Shown here piece after piece: positions 1 to 7,275 of a stretch of DNA of 64,000 bases. Source of the DNA: Alphaproteobacteria bacterium (lineage in GTDB: Bacteria; Pseudomonadota; Alphaproteobacteria; UBA8366; GCA-2717185); the NCBI GenBank assembly GCA_040905865.1, contig JBBDQU010000053.1, forward strand, positions 32,176 through 96,175, in the 5' to 3' direction. The translations under genes were made by a program, and so were the position numbers. Positions within the stretch are counted from its first letter, which is position 1, and every line of letters begins with the position of its first letter. Under the pieces are notes generated by a model that was not told the origin of the DNA, searched no databases, and saw nothing but the letters and a program-made list of their open reading frames with translations.

Positions 1-24
1 CGATAACATACCCGATCCCGTCGG

Positions 25-63
25 AAAGGCCGCCGCACCGGATATGTGCGGCGGCCTTTTTTC
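25..63 (+). terminator. Rho-independent terminator of an upstream gene outside the window
   Basis: A 13-bp perfect stem (AAGGCCGCCGCAC at 26-38 paired with 46-58) with a 7-nt loop is followed by a run of Ts at 57-62. It is oriented to stop plus-strand transcription entering from the left. The gene it serves lies outside the window. Confidence 0.9.
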
Positions 64-330
64 GTTTCCTGTCCGGAATTCGTATGGGGTGTGGATTTCA
101 TAAAGTAATTAAAATTTTAAATAAAGTAAAATAAAATAATATGACAAAAAATATCAATTAATATTAAATAAAAAATTATTGATTATCAATAAAGATAAAC
201 GATACTCCAAGTTTATTGGCCGGGGCCGGATCATTCGTGGTTTGGTTCGCGCCGTGACTTGTCGGTTGATTGTGCGCCGACCGGTTTGACGCGTTTTGCG
301 GCAAGCTGTGACGACGAGGAGACACAGACA
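64..330. other. AT-rich leader of the parA-like operon, with a palindrome
   Basis: This stretch has no convincing gene. Positions about 98-205 are strikingly AT-rich compared with the GC-rich surroundings. Within it lies a 17-bp palindrome, TTATTGAT-T-ATCAATAA, at 176-192. Because the next genes encode a ParA-like ATPase and a ribbon-helix-helix protein, an autoregulatory operator or partition-type site is a reasonable inference, but only the palindrome and the composition are seen directly. Confidence 0.5.
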
Positions 331-1062
331 ATGTTGGTGATGGCAGTAGCATCCCGTAAGGGAGGGTCCGGCAAGACAACCCTGGCAGGGCATCTTGCGG
401 TGCAGGCGGAACGCGCCGGATTCGGCCCGATTGCATTGGTCGATACGGATCCCCAGGGCAGCCTTTCGGACTGGTGGAACGAACGCAAGGCGGAAACCCC
501 GGTTTTCGCGCGGACAATCATTGCGCAACTGCCGCGCGATATCGAACGCATGAAACGTCTGGGCATACGCCTGCTGATCGTCGATACGCCGCCGGCGATC
601 ACCCTGACGATTGCCCATGTGATCAAGGTATCCGATCTGGTCGTGATCCCGACCCGGCCAAGCCCCCATGACCTGCGGGCCGCGGGCGCCACAATCGAAC
701 TGGCGGAACGCATGGGCAAGCCGATGATTTTTGTGATCAATGGCGCGACGCCGCGGGCGCGCATTACCTCCCAGGCCGTCATCGCACTGTCACAGCATGG
801 CACGCTGGCGCCGTCGATCATCCATCAGCGCACGGATTTTGCGTCAAGCATGATCGACGGACGGACGGTAATGGAGCTTCCCCGCAAATCCCGGTCGGCG
901 GCGGAAATCGAAAACCTCTGGATGTATATGGAAAGCCGGCTGATCCGCGACGATATGACGATGCGCCAGAATATCCTGCAACGGGTTGCGTCGCCGCCGG
1001 CTTCCTATGGGATTCGGTCCGTTACCGGGGACCGCCATCTTGAAGGGGAGACGGTTCGATGA
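331..1062 (+). CDS. ParA/MinD-family ATPase
   Basis: A 243-residue P-loop ATPase of the ParA/Soj type. The deviant Walker A motif KGGSGKTT lies near residue 11, followed by the DTDPQGS switch I region and a VDTPPAI Walker B-like segment. Such proteins form ATP-dependent dimers on DNA and position plasmids, chromosomes or protein clusters. I start at ATG 331, preceded by a GAGGAG-type site at about 313-318, because the motif normally lies close to the N terminus; an in-frame start at 259 would add an unlikely leader. The next gene overlaps by 4 bp (ATGA) and encodes a small DNA-binding-like protein, the usual arrangement of ParA with its partner. The cargo is unknown; no ParB with an HTH is present in the window. 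Confidence 0.85.
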   Translation: MLVMAVASRKGGSGKTTLAGHLAVQAERAGFGPIALVDTDPQGSLSDWWNERKAETPVFARTIIAQLPRDIERMKRLGIRLLIVDTPPAITLTIAHVIKVSDLVVIPTRPSPHDLRAAGATIELAERMGKPMIFVINGATPRARITSQAVIALSQHGTLAPSIIHQRTDFASSMIDGRTVMELPRKSRSAAEIENLWMYMESRLIRDDMTMRQNILQRVASPPASYGIRSVTGDRHLEGETVR

Positions 1063-1547
1063 GCGGATATGAAGCCATTGCCCCGCTGACGGGCACCCTG
1101 CTGTCCAGCAAGGGCGCCGCCGCGCCCAGCAATTCCGTTGCCTCCCTGATGGACGACTTTGCCGTAGAGGCGCTCGCCACCGCGCGGCCGTCGATGCGCC
1201 CGGCGTTGTCGCCGCGTGGCGAATCGGCGAAACCGCAGCAGGCTGGTACGGGTGCATACAGAAACGGGTCCAGAGTCACACCCCAACCGGTCCCCAAGGC
1301 AGTTAAGGGGGCGGCGCAGGAGCGTATCAAGCTGTCGCTGCGACTGGACGCAGAGCAGCACCTTCGCCTGAAGCTGGCGGCGGCGCATCTTCGGCTTAGC
1401 AGCCAGGCCCTGCTCATGACGGCGCTTGACGATTATCTGGCCAATGCCGCCGTCGATATCCGCGATGGCCAATGCGCTTGCCTGATGTCCGGCGCACTGG
1501 ATCCTACGGCGCCATGTCGCGGAAAACGGTGCGGCAATGCCGGGTGA
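1059..1547 (+). CDS. Putative ribbon-helix-helix partner of the ParA-like ATPase
   Basis: A 162-residue protein with a long low-complexity N-terminal arm (about residues 1-85, rich in Ala, Ser and Pro). Residues 89-128 look like a ribbon-helix-helix fold: a basic amphipathic strand (RIKLSLRLD) followed by two helices with alternating Leu and Ala. The tail after residue 135 contains four Cys. It overlaps the ParA-like gene by 4 bp and so is very likely co-translated. ParG- and Omega-type RHH proteins play the centromere-binding and autorepressor role beside ParA; that role here is inferred from position and the short RHH-like segment. Confidence 0.65.
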   Translation: MSGYEAIAPLTGTLLSSKGAAAPSNSVASLMDDFAVEALATARPSMRPALSPRGESAKPQQAGTGAYRNGSRVTPQPVPKAVKGAAQERIKLSLRLDAEQHLRLKLAAAHLRLSSQALLMTALDDYLANAAVDIRDGQCACLMSGALDPTAPCRGKRCGNAG

Positions 1548-2196
1548 GCCGGAGATGAAACCGGACACCGCCTGCGGTCAGGAAGCCGCGTCGCTTTCCG
1601 ATATGGGGTTGCGACGGCCATCCCTTTCGTCTCGTGGGAAAGATGGGGATATCACGGCGATGCTTGCGGCGATGCCGGCGGCGCCGGAGGTCCTGTCGGA
1701 TTTCGATGGAATCGAACCGGTAACCGGGCTGGAAATGCGCGATGTCACGCCCCGGCCATCGGGACCGGCGGATGTCGTGAAGTGGTGGAACGGGCTTCGG
1801 CAATCCTGCCCGATGCCATCGCGCTCGCAGTTGACGGCGTCTGAACTGGCGTCGCGCTGGCCAAATCTTGTGCTGTTCCGCTGTGGAAATCTGCCCGGCC
1901 GGTTTCAGCCGGACTCAACTTTTGCAACCGCGTTACGCGCCAACAGGGACGGGCGCGATACCGGCCTGTCGGGCAGCCCGGAATTTACGGCAATGCTGTC
2001 ACGATGGATGATCCGCCTGGCCAACAAGGCCCTGGCGGCCGGCGCGCCGGTACAGGAGGATTCCCATTTCGATACCGCCGACGGCAGAATCGGATTTACG
2101 CTGGTTGCCCTGCCATTCGGCGAGGACAGCCAGCCGGACCACATTCTCTGTCACGTACAGCAGGACACATCGGCGGAACGACCCGGACGGCGGTAA
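1537..2196 (+). CDS. PAS-like (PAS_5-type) hypothetical protein
   Basis: A 219-residue soluble protein. Residues about 75-205 resemble the alphaproteobacterial PAS_5 sensor family: a WW...R..CPMPSRSQLTA opening, then a LVLFRCGNLPGR strand region and a C-terminal TLVALPFGED segment. No output domain is attached. The start at 1537 lies inside the end of the RHH gene; ATG 1555 is an alternative with a GGTGAG site upstream. It is probably the third gene of the ParA-RHH operon, which hints that the system responds to a signal. Its stop codon lies 1 bp from the stop of the convergent msrP. Identity beyond the PAS-like pattern is not clear. Confidence 0.6.
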   Translation: MPGEPEMKPDTACGQEAASLSDMGLRRPSLSSRGKDGDITAMLAAMPAAPEVLSDFDGIEPVTGLEMRDVTPRPSGPADVVKWWNGLRQSCPMPSRSQLTASELASRWPNLVLFRCGNLPGRFQPDSTFATALRANRDGRDTGLSGSPEFTAMLSRWMIRLANKALAAGAPVQEDSHFDTADGRIGFTLVALPFGEDSQPDHILCHVQQDTSAERPGRR

Positions 2197-2197
2197 A

Positions 2198-3193
2198 CTA
2201 CATAAAAAGTTTTTCGTTTGTCATGCCGCTGTAAAGGCCGGCAACGAATTCCTCATAGCCGTTATAAAGCCGGGTCGGAACGCGGTCATCGAGGCCGAGG
2301 ACGCGCTCCGTTGCCTGGCTCCAGCGCGGATGCGATACCTGCGGGTTCACATTGGCCCAGAATCCGTATTCGCGCGACTGTATCCCCTGCCAGAAGGTTA
2401 CGGGCCGCTTGTCGGTAAATTCGATGCGGACAATGCCCTTGGCTGATTTGAAGCCGTATTTCCAGGGCAGGGTCAGGCGGAACGGCGTGCCGTTCTGTTT
2501 CAGCATTGGCTTGCCATAGGCGCCGGTCGCCATATAGGCCAGTTCGTTGGTCGCTTCCTCAATGGTCAATCCCTCGGTATAGGGCCAGGGATACCAGGAG
2601 GACTTCTGTCCCGGCGCCACCTTGGGATTTTCGAAACTGGTGAATTTCAGATATTTGGCGGAGGAGAGCGGCTGCGCCATGTCGACCAGCGCCTTCAGGG
2701 GAAAGCCGCTCCACGGTACGTCCATCGACCAGGCCTCGACGCAACGATGCCGGTACAGCCTTTCGTCCAGCGGCATCTTCGCCAGCAGTTCGTCGACGCC
2801 GATGGTTACGGGCTTTTCGACCATCCCGTCGAGCGTCAGCGTCCAAGGCCGCAGGGGAAGCGCCTGCGCCTTGTCCCACACCGATTTGGACGAGCCGAAT
2901 TCGTAATAATTGTTGTAGGTCGTGACCAGCCGTTCTTCGGTGATCGGACGGTCCAGCGTATAGGCCGGATTGCGCGCAACAGGGTATAGCGGTGCGCTGG
3001 GATCCGGTTCCGGCGGCTTGCGCGTCACGATCGACGGCGTCTCGTCACATCCGGCTATCAGCGGCGAAATCGCCGCCATGATCGAACCGGCGGCAATGCC
3101 TTTAGCCAGGTTGCGCCGGCCCTGGAACAGGTCTTCAGGCGTCGCGGTCGATTCAGGTTTCGTCCAGCCGCGCGGTATCTTGATCAGCATCAT
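2198..3193 (-). CDS. msrP: Protein-methionine-sulfoxide reductase catalytic subunit MsrP
   Basis: A 331-residue periplasmic molybdopterin enzyme of the YedY/MsrP family that repairs oxidised methionine in envelope proteins. The N terminus carries a Tat-type signal (RRNLAKG at residues 26-32, then a hydrophobic stretch). The molybdenum ligand Cys is in HRCVEAWSMDVPW (Cys151), and SGFPLKALVDMA and LPWKYGFKSAK follow as in the family. MsrP normally receives electrons from the membrane haem protein MsrQ; no msrQ is visible in this window. It is the last gene of a minus-strand block beginning with a response regulator at 7136, 34 bp after the SCO1 gene. In E. coli msrPQ is likewise controlled by a neighbouring two-component system (YedVW). 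Confidence 0.93.
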   Translation of the reverse strand: MMLIKIPRGWTKPESTATPEDLFQGRRNLAKGIAAGSIMAAISPLIAGCDETPSIVTRKPPEPDPSAPLYPVARNPAYTLDRPITEERLVTTYNNYYEFGSSKSVWDKAQALPLRPWTLTLDGMVEKPVTIGVDELLAKMPLDERLYRHRCVEAWSMDVPWSGFPLKALVDMAQPLSSAKYLKFTSFENPKVAPGQKSSWYPWPYTEGLTIEEATNELAYMATGAYGKPMLKQNGTPFRLTLPWKYGFKSAKGIVRIEFTDKRPVTFWQGIQSREYGFWANVNPQVSHPRWSQATERVLGLDDRVPTRLYNGYEEFVAGLYSGMTNEKLFM

Positions 3194-3227
3194 GTGCCTC
3201 CTGTGTTGCGGCGCCCGGGAAGCCGGT

Positions 3228-3860
3228 TCAGTTAATATGGCGCCGCAGTATTTCGGCCATCTGGTCCGCGCCCAGAACGGGCGGTATCAGGGTCGCAAAT
3301 TTTCCGTCCGGTCGCATCAGGTAAATGAAAGAGCCATGCGCGTAGATCGGGTTGCCGTCGCCGTCCCGGGAAACCTGAGAGGATTCGACCTGATAGGCCT
3401 GCATCGTTTTTTGAACCTGCTTCGGCGTTCCCGTCAGGCCGAGCAGTCTTGGATGCACCTTTGGCATCTGTTGGGCCAATGCTCCAGGCGTGTCGTTTTC
3501 CGGATCCACCGTGATCAGGACGGGTTGCACCCTGCCAGCGGACGCGCCCAGCGCATCCAGCGCGGCCGTCATGTGTTGCAGGCCAACCGGGCAGATTGAC
3601 TGGCAATCGGCATAACCGAAAAAGACCAGCAGGAAAGAGCCATGAAAATCCGCATCGGTTCGCTGCGTGCCGTGATGGTCCGTCAGAGTGAACGGGCCGC
3701 CGATGTTGTCGAATGGCATGGCGCCCGGAGGTTTCGCTGCGAGGCCGGTCTGTGCCGTTACCTTGGCGGTCGCCGGAGCATGCAGCGAAGGATCATGCGT
3801 TGCCGCCGGTTCGGCGGAAAGCAGAAAGCCGGCTGCAAGGAGGGCATGTCGAAGTTTCAT
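3228..3860 (-). CDS. SCO1/SenC family copper chaperone or thiol protein
   Basis: A 210-residue thioredoxin-fold protein of the SCO1/SenC/PrrC family with an N-terminal signal peptide (about residues 1-21). The copper/redox motif CxxxC is DCQSICP (Cys86, Cys90) and the distal ligand His is in YAHGSFIY (His175). Family members deliver copper to cytochrome oxidase or act as thiol-disulfide reductases in the periplasm. No oxidase subunit gene lies nearby. It sits 3 bp after the secreted Cys protein ending at 3864 and 34 bp before msrP, so it is probably co-transcribed with an envelope stress operon; a metal-sensing or redox-relay role fits the neighbourhood. Confidence 0.93.
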   Translation of the reverse strand: MKLRHALLAAGFLLSAEPAATHDPSLHAPATAKVTAQTGLAAKPPGAMPFDNIGGPFTLTDHHGTQRTDADFHGSFLLVFFGYADCQSICPVGLQHMTAALDALGASAGRVQPVLITVDPENDTPGALAQQMPKVHPRLLGLTGTPKQVQKTMQAYQVESSQVSRDGDGNPIYAHGSFIYLMRPDGKFATLIPPVLGADQMAEILRRHIN

Positions 3861-3863
3861 GGC

Positions 3864-4409
3864 CTATTGTTTCGCCTCATACGCCTTGTCCGCCGCCAGG
3901 CCGAGGCCCAGCTTGCCGTTCGCCGCAAGTTCCGCTTTGATTCTCGGGTCGTGCAGATACCATTCCTCGACCATATCGCTTTTGGGACCGATGCCATTCT
4001 CAGCGGCCCATTTTGGCAGAAACCGGTTCGCGCGGCGCCAGGGGCCGTCCGGCGCCTTGCGCACGAACTGCAGTGCAAAAATCGTATGGCCCCTATTGGT
4101 GGTCAGCAGTCCATCCGCGATGACCGTTGCATTGCAGAAATCGATCAGTTCCGCGGCGGCGCCGGCAAAGATTACCGAGTTTTTCGACGGCAGAACCAAC
4201 TTGCCGGTGCTGTCCAGCAGGCCAAGCTGGCGCTTGCCTTCGCCGCAGGCTTTCGGGCAGTCGCCGGTCAATTCGCACAGGATGTCGACCACCTTGGCCT
4301 CGAAGCGCGTGATTTTTTCGTTAGGCAGTCCCCATTCCTCGGCGGCCTGTACCTGTCCGTTCAGTACGAAGGCGACCGCAAGAGCCGTCAGCAATGTTCT
4401 GTATGTCAT
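3864..4409 (-). CDS. Secreted cysteine protein of unknown function
   Basis: A 181-residue protein with a clear signal peptide (cleavage probably after VQA at residues 20-22). A conserved-looking region carries VVDILC, then GDCPKAC (Cys45, Cys51, Cys55), then RQLGLL. The same order VID..C, C...C, G.L recurs in the upstream neighbour (4414-4845), suggesting the two are distant paralogues with one small beta-rich fold. I start at ATG 4409, four bases after the neighbour's stop; an in-frame ATG at 4448 would overlap that gene. It lies directly upstream of the SCO1 gene. The three clustered Cys could bind a metal or form disulfides; function is not known. Confidence 0.8.
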   Translation of the reverse strand: MTYRTLLTALAVAFVLNGQVQAAEEWGLPNEKITRFEAKVVDILCELTGDCPKACGEGKRQLGLLDSTGKLVLPSKNSVIFAGAAAELIDFCNATVIADGLLTTNRGHTIFALQFVRKAPDGPWRRANRFLPKWAAENGIGPKSDMVEEWYLHDPRIKAELAANGKLGLGLAADKAYEAKQ

Positions 4410-4413
4410 GGCG

Positions 4414-4845
4414 TCAGTTCCCGAAAGGCTGGATGCCGTATTCTTCATGGGTCTCTTTTACGATGCCGGAATCGTCCACAACCTTGTTGACGACCAGATA
4501 GCGGATCCCGTCGCGTTCGTAGACATCGCCATCAACCGTCACCTTGTGGGTCTGGATTTTCAGGATTGCCGGATTGGCGACGCTCGTCGCGTTCCCTTCG
4601 AGCTTCAGCACCATATAGACTTGGCCGTCCTCCCCCAGGACTCCGACCGGTATGCCGCCGGCCGCACACCACAGCGCGCATTGATGATGCGCCGTGCCTT
4701 CCGCGAACATGATTTCCGTAATGTAACACCAGCTGTCGATGACCTCGCCGGTGATCGATACACGCTTCCCCGTGGCCGCATTTGCCGGGGCGGCCATCGC
4801 AGCGGCGAGAAGCGCTGCGATGGCGAATAATACGCCCTTTTTCAT
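4414..4845 (-). CDS. Secreted cysteine/histidine protein, probable metal binder
   Basis: A 143-residue exported protein with an Ala-rich signal peptide ending near ANA (residues 21-23). The mature part begins with GEVIDSWC (Cys40) and continues with HHQCALWC (His53, His54, Cys56, Cys60) and GGIPVGVLGEDG. This cluster of Cys and His is a plausible metal site. The rest is predicted mostly beta strand (alternating hydrophobic residues to KVTVDGDVYERDGIRYLVV). It is 77 bp downstream of the CNPC-repeat gene and 4 bp upstream of its probable paralogue, in the same direction as the two-component genes. No function is assigned; the metal-binding role is inference from residues and context. Confidence 0.85.
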   Translation of the reverse strand: MKKGVLFAIAALLAAAMAAPANAATGKRVSITGEVIDSWCYITEIMFAEGTAHHQCALWCAAGGIPVGVLGEDGQVYMVLKLEGNATSVANPAILKIQTHKVTVDGDVYERDGIRYLVVNKVVDDSGIVKETHEEYGIQPFGN

Positions 4846-4922
4846 GTCAGGTTCTCCCTGTTGGGTTCCCGATTATGGTGCGCCAATTCGAGTCCCGGAA
4901 AAAAGACGCTCCCCGAAAATGG

Positions 4923-5075
4923 TTACTTCCTGGCCGCGCAGGGATTGCAGCCTTTTTTTGCGGCGCAGGGATTGCAGCCCTTTGCGGCGCAGGGGTTCTT
5001 CGCGCTACAGGGATTGCAGCCCTTCTTCGCGGCGCAGGGATTGCATCCCTTTTTGGCGGAACAGGGATTGCAGGC
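4923..5075 (-). repeat. In-gene repeat array encoding CNPC units
   Basis: On the plus strand the pattern GCAGGGATTGCAGCC or close variants recurs five to six times between 4938 and 5075, with spacing of about 21-27 bp. It is the DNA of the Cys-rich protein repeats, in frame throughout, and not a CRISPR array. Confidence 0.85.
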
Positions 5076-5204
5076 GGCGAGTTGCACCGGGGCGGTACCG
5101 GGCTGGGCTGCCGCTGCGGGAAGCGCCGCTGCACTGGCCAGAACCGCCGCCGCGCCGACCGCCGCCATGGAACGTTTGAAACGAAGATTTGTCTTGGTGG
5201 ACAT
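4923..5204 (-). CDS. Exported Cys-rich CNPC-repeat protein
   Basis: A 93-residue protein. Residues 1-33 are a basic, then Ala-rich, signal peptide ending with AAA. After a short spacer the whole C-terminal half is made of units of the type CNPCAAKKG: five CNPC units and one NPC unit with eleven Cys, separated by Lys-rich AAKKG or SAKK linkers. Such a sequence cannot form a normal hydrophobic core and is best explained as a metal-sequestering or redox-buffering peptide, possibly modified after translation; no modification enzyme is adjacent. The gene stands 124 bp after the histidine kinase gene, so it may also have its own promoter. Repeats in the DNA match the protein repeats, indicating growth by unit duplication. 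Confidence 0.85.
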   Translation of the reverse strand: MSTKTNLRFKRSMAAVGAAAVLASAAALPAAAAQPGTAPVQLAACNPCSAKKGCNPCAAKKGCNPCSAKNPCAAKGCNPCAAKKGCNPCAARK

Positions 5205-5328
5205 GTGCCTCTCCTTAACATTGACCTGCCGGCGGAATGCCGTACCGGTTGACGTCGGGCCGCAACTGTTTCAAGGCGGCCGCAAGGTTAAAGATGGCGC
5301 AGGGATGTAAGGCGCAAATAAAGAAACA

Positions 5329-6432
5329 TTAAAGATTTTGTAAAGATTTGGGTCCGGTTGAGGGACCGTTGTCCGGAATAGCGACTGTGAAGGTAATTTC
5401 CGTTTCGTTCACGGCCACCGAGGCCTTTCCGCCATGGGCTTCGGTGAGTTGCCTGACGATGGACAGGCCGATGCCGGCGCCGCCGGTATCGCGGGACCGG
5501 GAGGGATCAAGCCGGTGGAAGCGTTCGAAGATCGCCGGCAGGTCGGCTTCGGAAATGCCGTTGCAGGTATTGGTGAAGCGCAGCTGTACCGACCCGTTTT
5601 CGTGCGTTGTTCCAACATGGAAATGGCCGCCGTCGGGCGTGTATTGCGAGGCGTTCTGCACCAGGTTGCTAAGCACCTGAAGAACCTTATCCCGGTCACC
5701 GTTCATGTGTCGCGCATCCCTGTCCAGATCGACGTCGACGGTAATATTCCGGGCGCTGAATTCGTGCCGGTTGAGCGTCAGGACACGGTCAATGAATTCC
5801 GCCAGGTCTATGGGTTCACGACGAATATAGGCGCGCGCCGCATCGGCGTGGGTCAACTGGTTCAGGTCCTGCACCAGACGGACCAGCCGCATGATCTCGT
5901 CCTGCAGAATATCGTAGGTTTCCTTTGACGGCGTCACGACGCCATCGGCGAGCGCCTCCAGATAGCCCCGGATATTGGTCAGTGGCGTGCGCAGTTCATG
6001 GGCGAAGTCGGCAACCATCGTGCGCCGCAGTCCTTCGAGCTTTTCCAGGCTGTCGGCCATCTGGTTGAATGCGGCGGCCAGTTCGCCGATTTCGTCGGAC
6101 GGGCCAATCGGCGTGCGTGCGGTGTAGTCGCCGGCGGCAAGACGCCGGGTTGCCTCGGCCATTTCGGAGAACGGCTTCAGCACCCGCCGGGTCAGCAGCG
6201 CACTGAGAATAAAGGCAAGCACAAGGCCGATCACCGCCGCCTTGATGAAGTAGCGATGGACCGCGTCGAGGAACATCTGATGCGTGTCCTCGGGTTCGAT
6301 ATTGTACTGCTTCATCAGCATGGTGAAATAGTCGGCGGCGAGCAGGTCGATTGCCATCCACAGCACCGCGATCACGACACAGATGATCGGCAGGTTTATG
6401 GCGAGCAGTTTCCATAACAGGCGCTGCTTCAT
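5329..6432 (-). CDS. Membrane sensor histidine kinase, HAMP type
   Basis: A 367-residue kinase. Two membrane helices (about 9-31 and 64-82) bracket a short periplasmic segment of about 32 residues. A HAMP linker (83-135) is followed by the H-box FAHELRTPL with His145, the N-box LSNLVQNA (Asn260), IFERFHRLD and the G-box GGAGIGLSI (317-325). The ATP-lid G1 segment reads TNTCNGI, with Asn where Asp is usual. The architecture is that of BaeS/CusS-like sensors, which report envelope damage or metals. The gene overlaps its response regulator by 4 bp. The small sensing loop suggests detection at the membrane surface or of a small ligand. Confidence 0.93.
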   Translation of the reverse strand: MKQRLLWKLLAINLPIICVVIAVLWMAIDLLAADYFTMLMKQYNIEPEDTHQMFLDAVHRYFIKAAVIGLVLAFILSALLTRRVLKPFSEMAEATRRLAAGDYTARTPIGPSDEIGELAAAFNQMADSLEKLEGLRRTMVADFAHELRTPLTNIRGYLEALADGVVTPSKETYDILQDEIMRLVRLVQDLNQLTHADAARAYIRREPIDLAEFIDRVLTLNRHEFSARNITVDVDLDRDARHMNGDRDKVLQVLSNLVQNASQYTPDGGHFHVGTTHENGSVQLRFTNTCNGISEADLPAIFERFHRLDPSRSRDTGGAGIGLSIVRQLTEAHGGKASVAVNETEITFTVAIPDNGPSTGPKSLQNL

Positions 6433-7136
6433 CGGCCGATTTTCCGGTCGGCGAAGCGGTAACCGATGCCATGGACGGTTTCCACATAACGCGGTTGCGA
6501 TGCATCGGGCTCGATCTTGCGGCGCAACTTGCCGATATGGACGTCGACAACCCGGTCAACGACGGATTCACCGTGCTCGTAGAGACTGCCGAGCAGGTCG
6601 CTGCGCGAATAGGCCCGGCCCGGCGACTTCATCAGCGTGAACAACAGGGTATATTCCGACGGCGTCAGCGCCACCGCCGTGCCGTCCATGGCGACGGTCC
6701 GTTTTTCCGGATCGAGCGTCAGCGCGCCATGCCGCAATATTTTCGATCCGGCCGGGACGGTCTGTTCACCCGTCCGGCGCAGGATAGCCTTGACCCGTTC
6801 GGTCAGTTCGCGGGGACTGAACGGCTTCACGACATAGTCGTCGGCCCCCATCGACAGCCCGACAACCCGGTCCATTTCCTCCGCCCGCGCCGTCAGCATC
6901 AGGATCGGAACATTCGATTCCCGGCGCAGCGCCCGACAGATCTCCCAGCCGTCGATCCCCGGCAGCATCACGTCGAGGATGACGAGACGCGGACCTCGGC
7001 TGGTGGCGAGCCAAAGACCTTCATTGCCGTCATGGGCGACAAGCGTATCGTAGCCGGAACGGTTGAGATAGCGCCGGACAAGGTCCGCGATATTGCGGTC
7101 GTCTTCGATTATGAGGATCGGCGCGGCGTCTGCCAT
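6429..7136 (-). CDS. OmpR/PhoB-family response regulator
   Basis: A 235-residue regulator with a receiver domain (residues about 8-120; acidic pair EDD at 11-13, phospho-acceptor Asp55 in VILDVMLPG, Lys in VVKPFSPREL) and a C-terminal winged-helix DNA-binding domain (about 135-232, with VDVHIGKLRRKIE and VHGIGYRF). I start at ATG 7136 because the receiver begins there; ATG 7160 in frame would add eight residues. It overlaps the kinase gene by 4 bp and heads the minus-strand block that ends with msrP. It probably controls the CNPC, SCO1 and MsrP genes; no operator was identified. Confidence 0.92.
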   Translation of the reverse strand: MADAAPILIIEDDRNIADLVRRYLNRSGYDTLVAHDGNEGLWLATSRGPRLVILDVMLPGIDGWEICRALRRESNVPILMLTARAEEMDRVVGLSMGADDYVVKPFSPRELTERVKAILRRTGEQTVPAGSKILRHGALTLDPEKRTVAMDGTAVALTPSEYTLLFTLMKSPGRAYSRSDLLGSLYEHGESVVDRVVDVHIGKLRRKIEPDASQPRYVETVHGIGYRFADRKIGR

Positions 7137-7275
7137 ATCCGGTACTTTCACTCCATGCATGGCGGGAGGCGGTCACTCCTTTAACACGGGGGCGTGGGGA
7201 CCGAAAGCGCTTGTCGCATCGCCTCGCGGCAAGCAGTATCGACCCGAACACGGAAACGACGGAAGGAATCGGGGC

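Noticed and set aside
100..200. AT-rich segment as a chromosome origin
   Set aside because: No DnaA-box cluster, dnaA or gidA neighbour is visible; the palindrome alone is insufficient.
4923..5075. Regular repeat array that might suggest a CRISPR
   Set aside because: The repeats are in frame, encode CNPC units and lack unique spacers of constant length.
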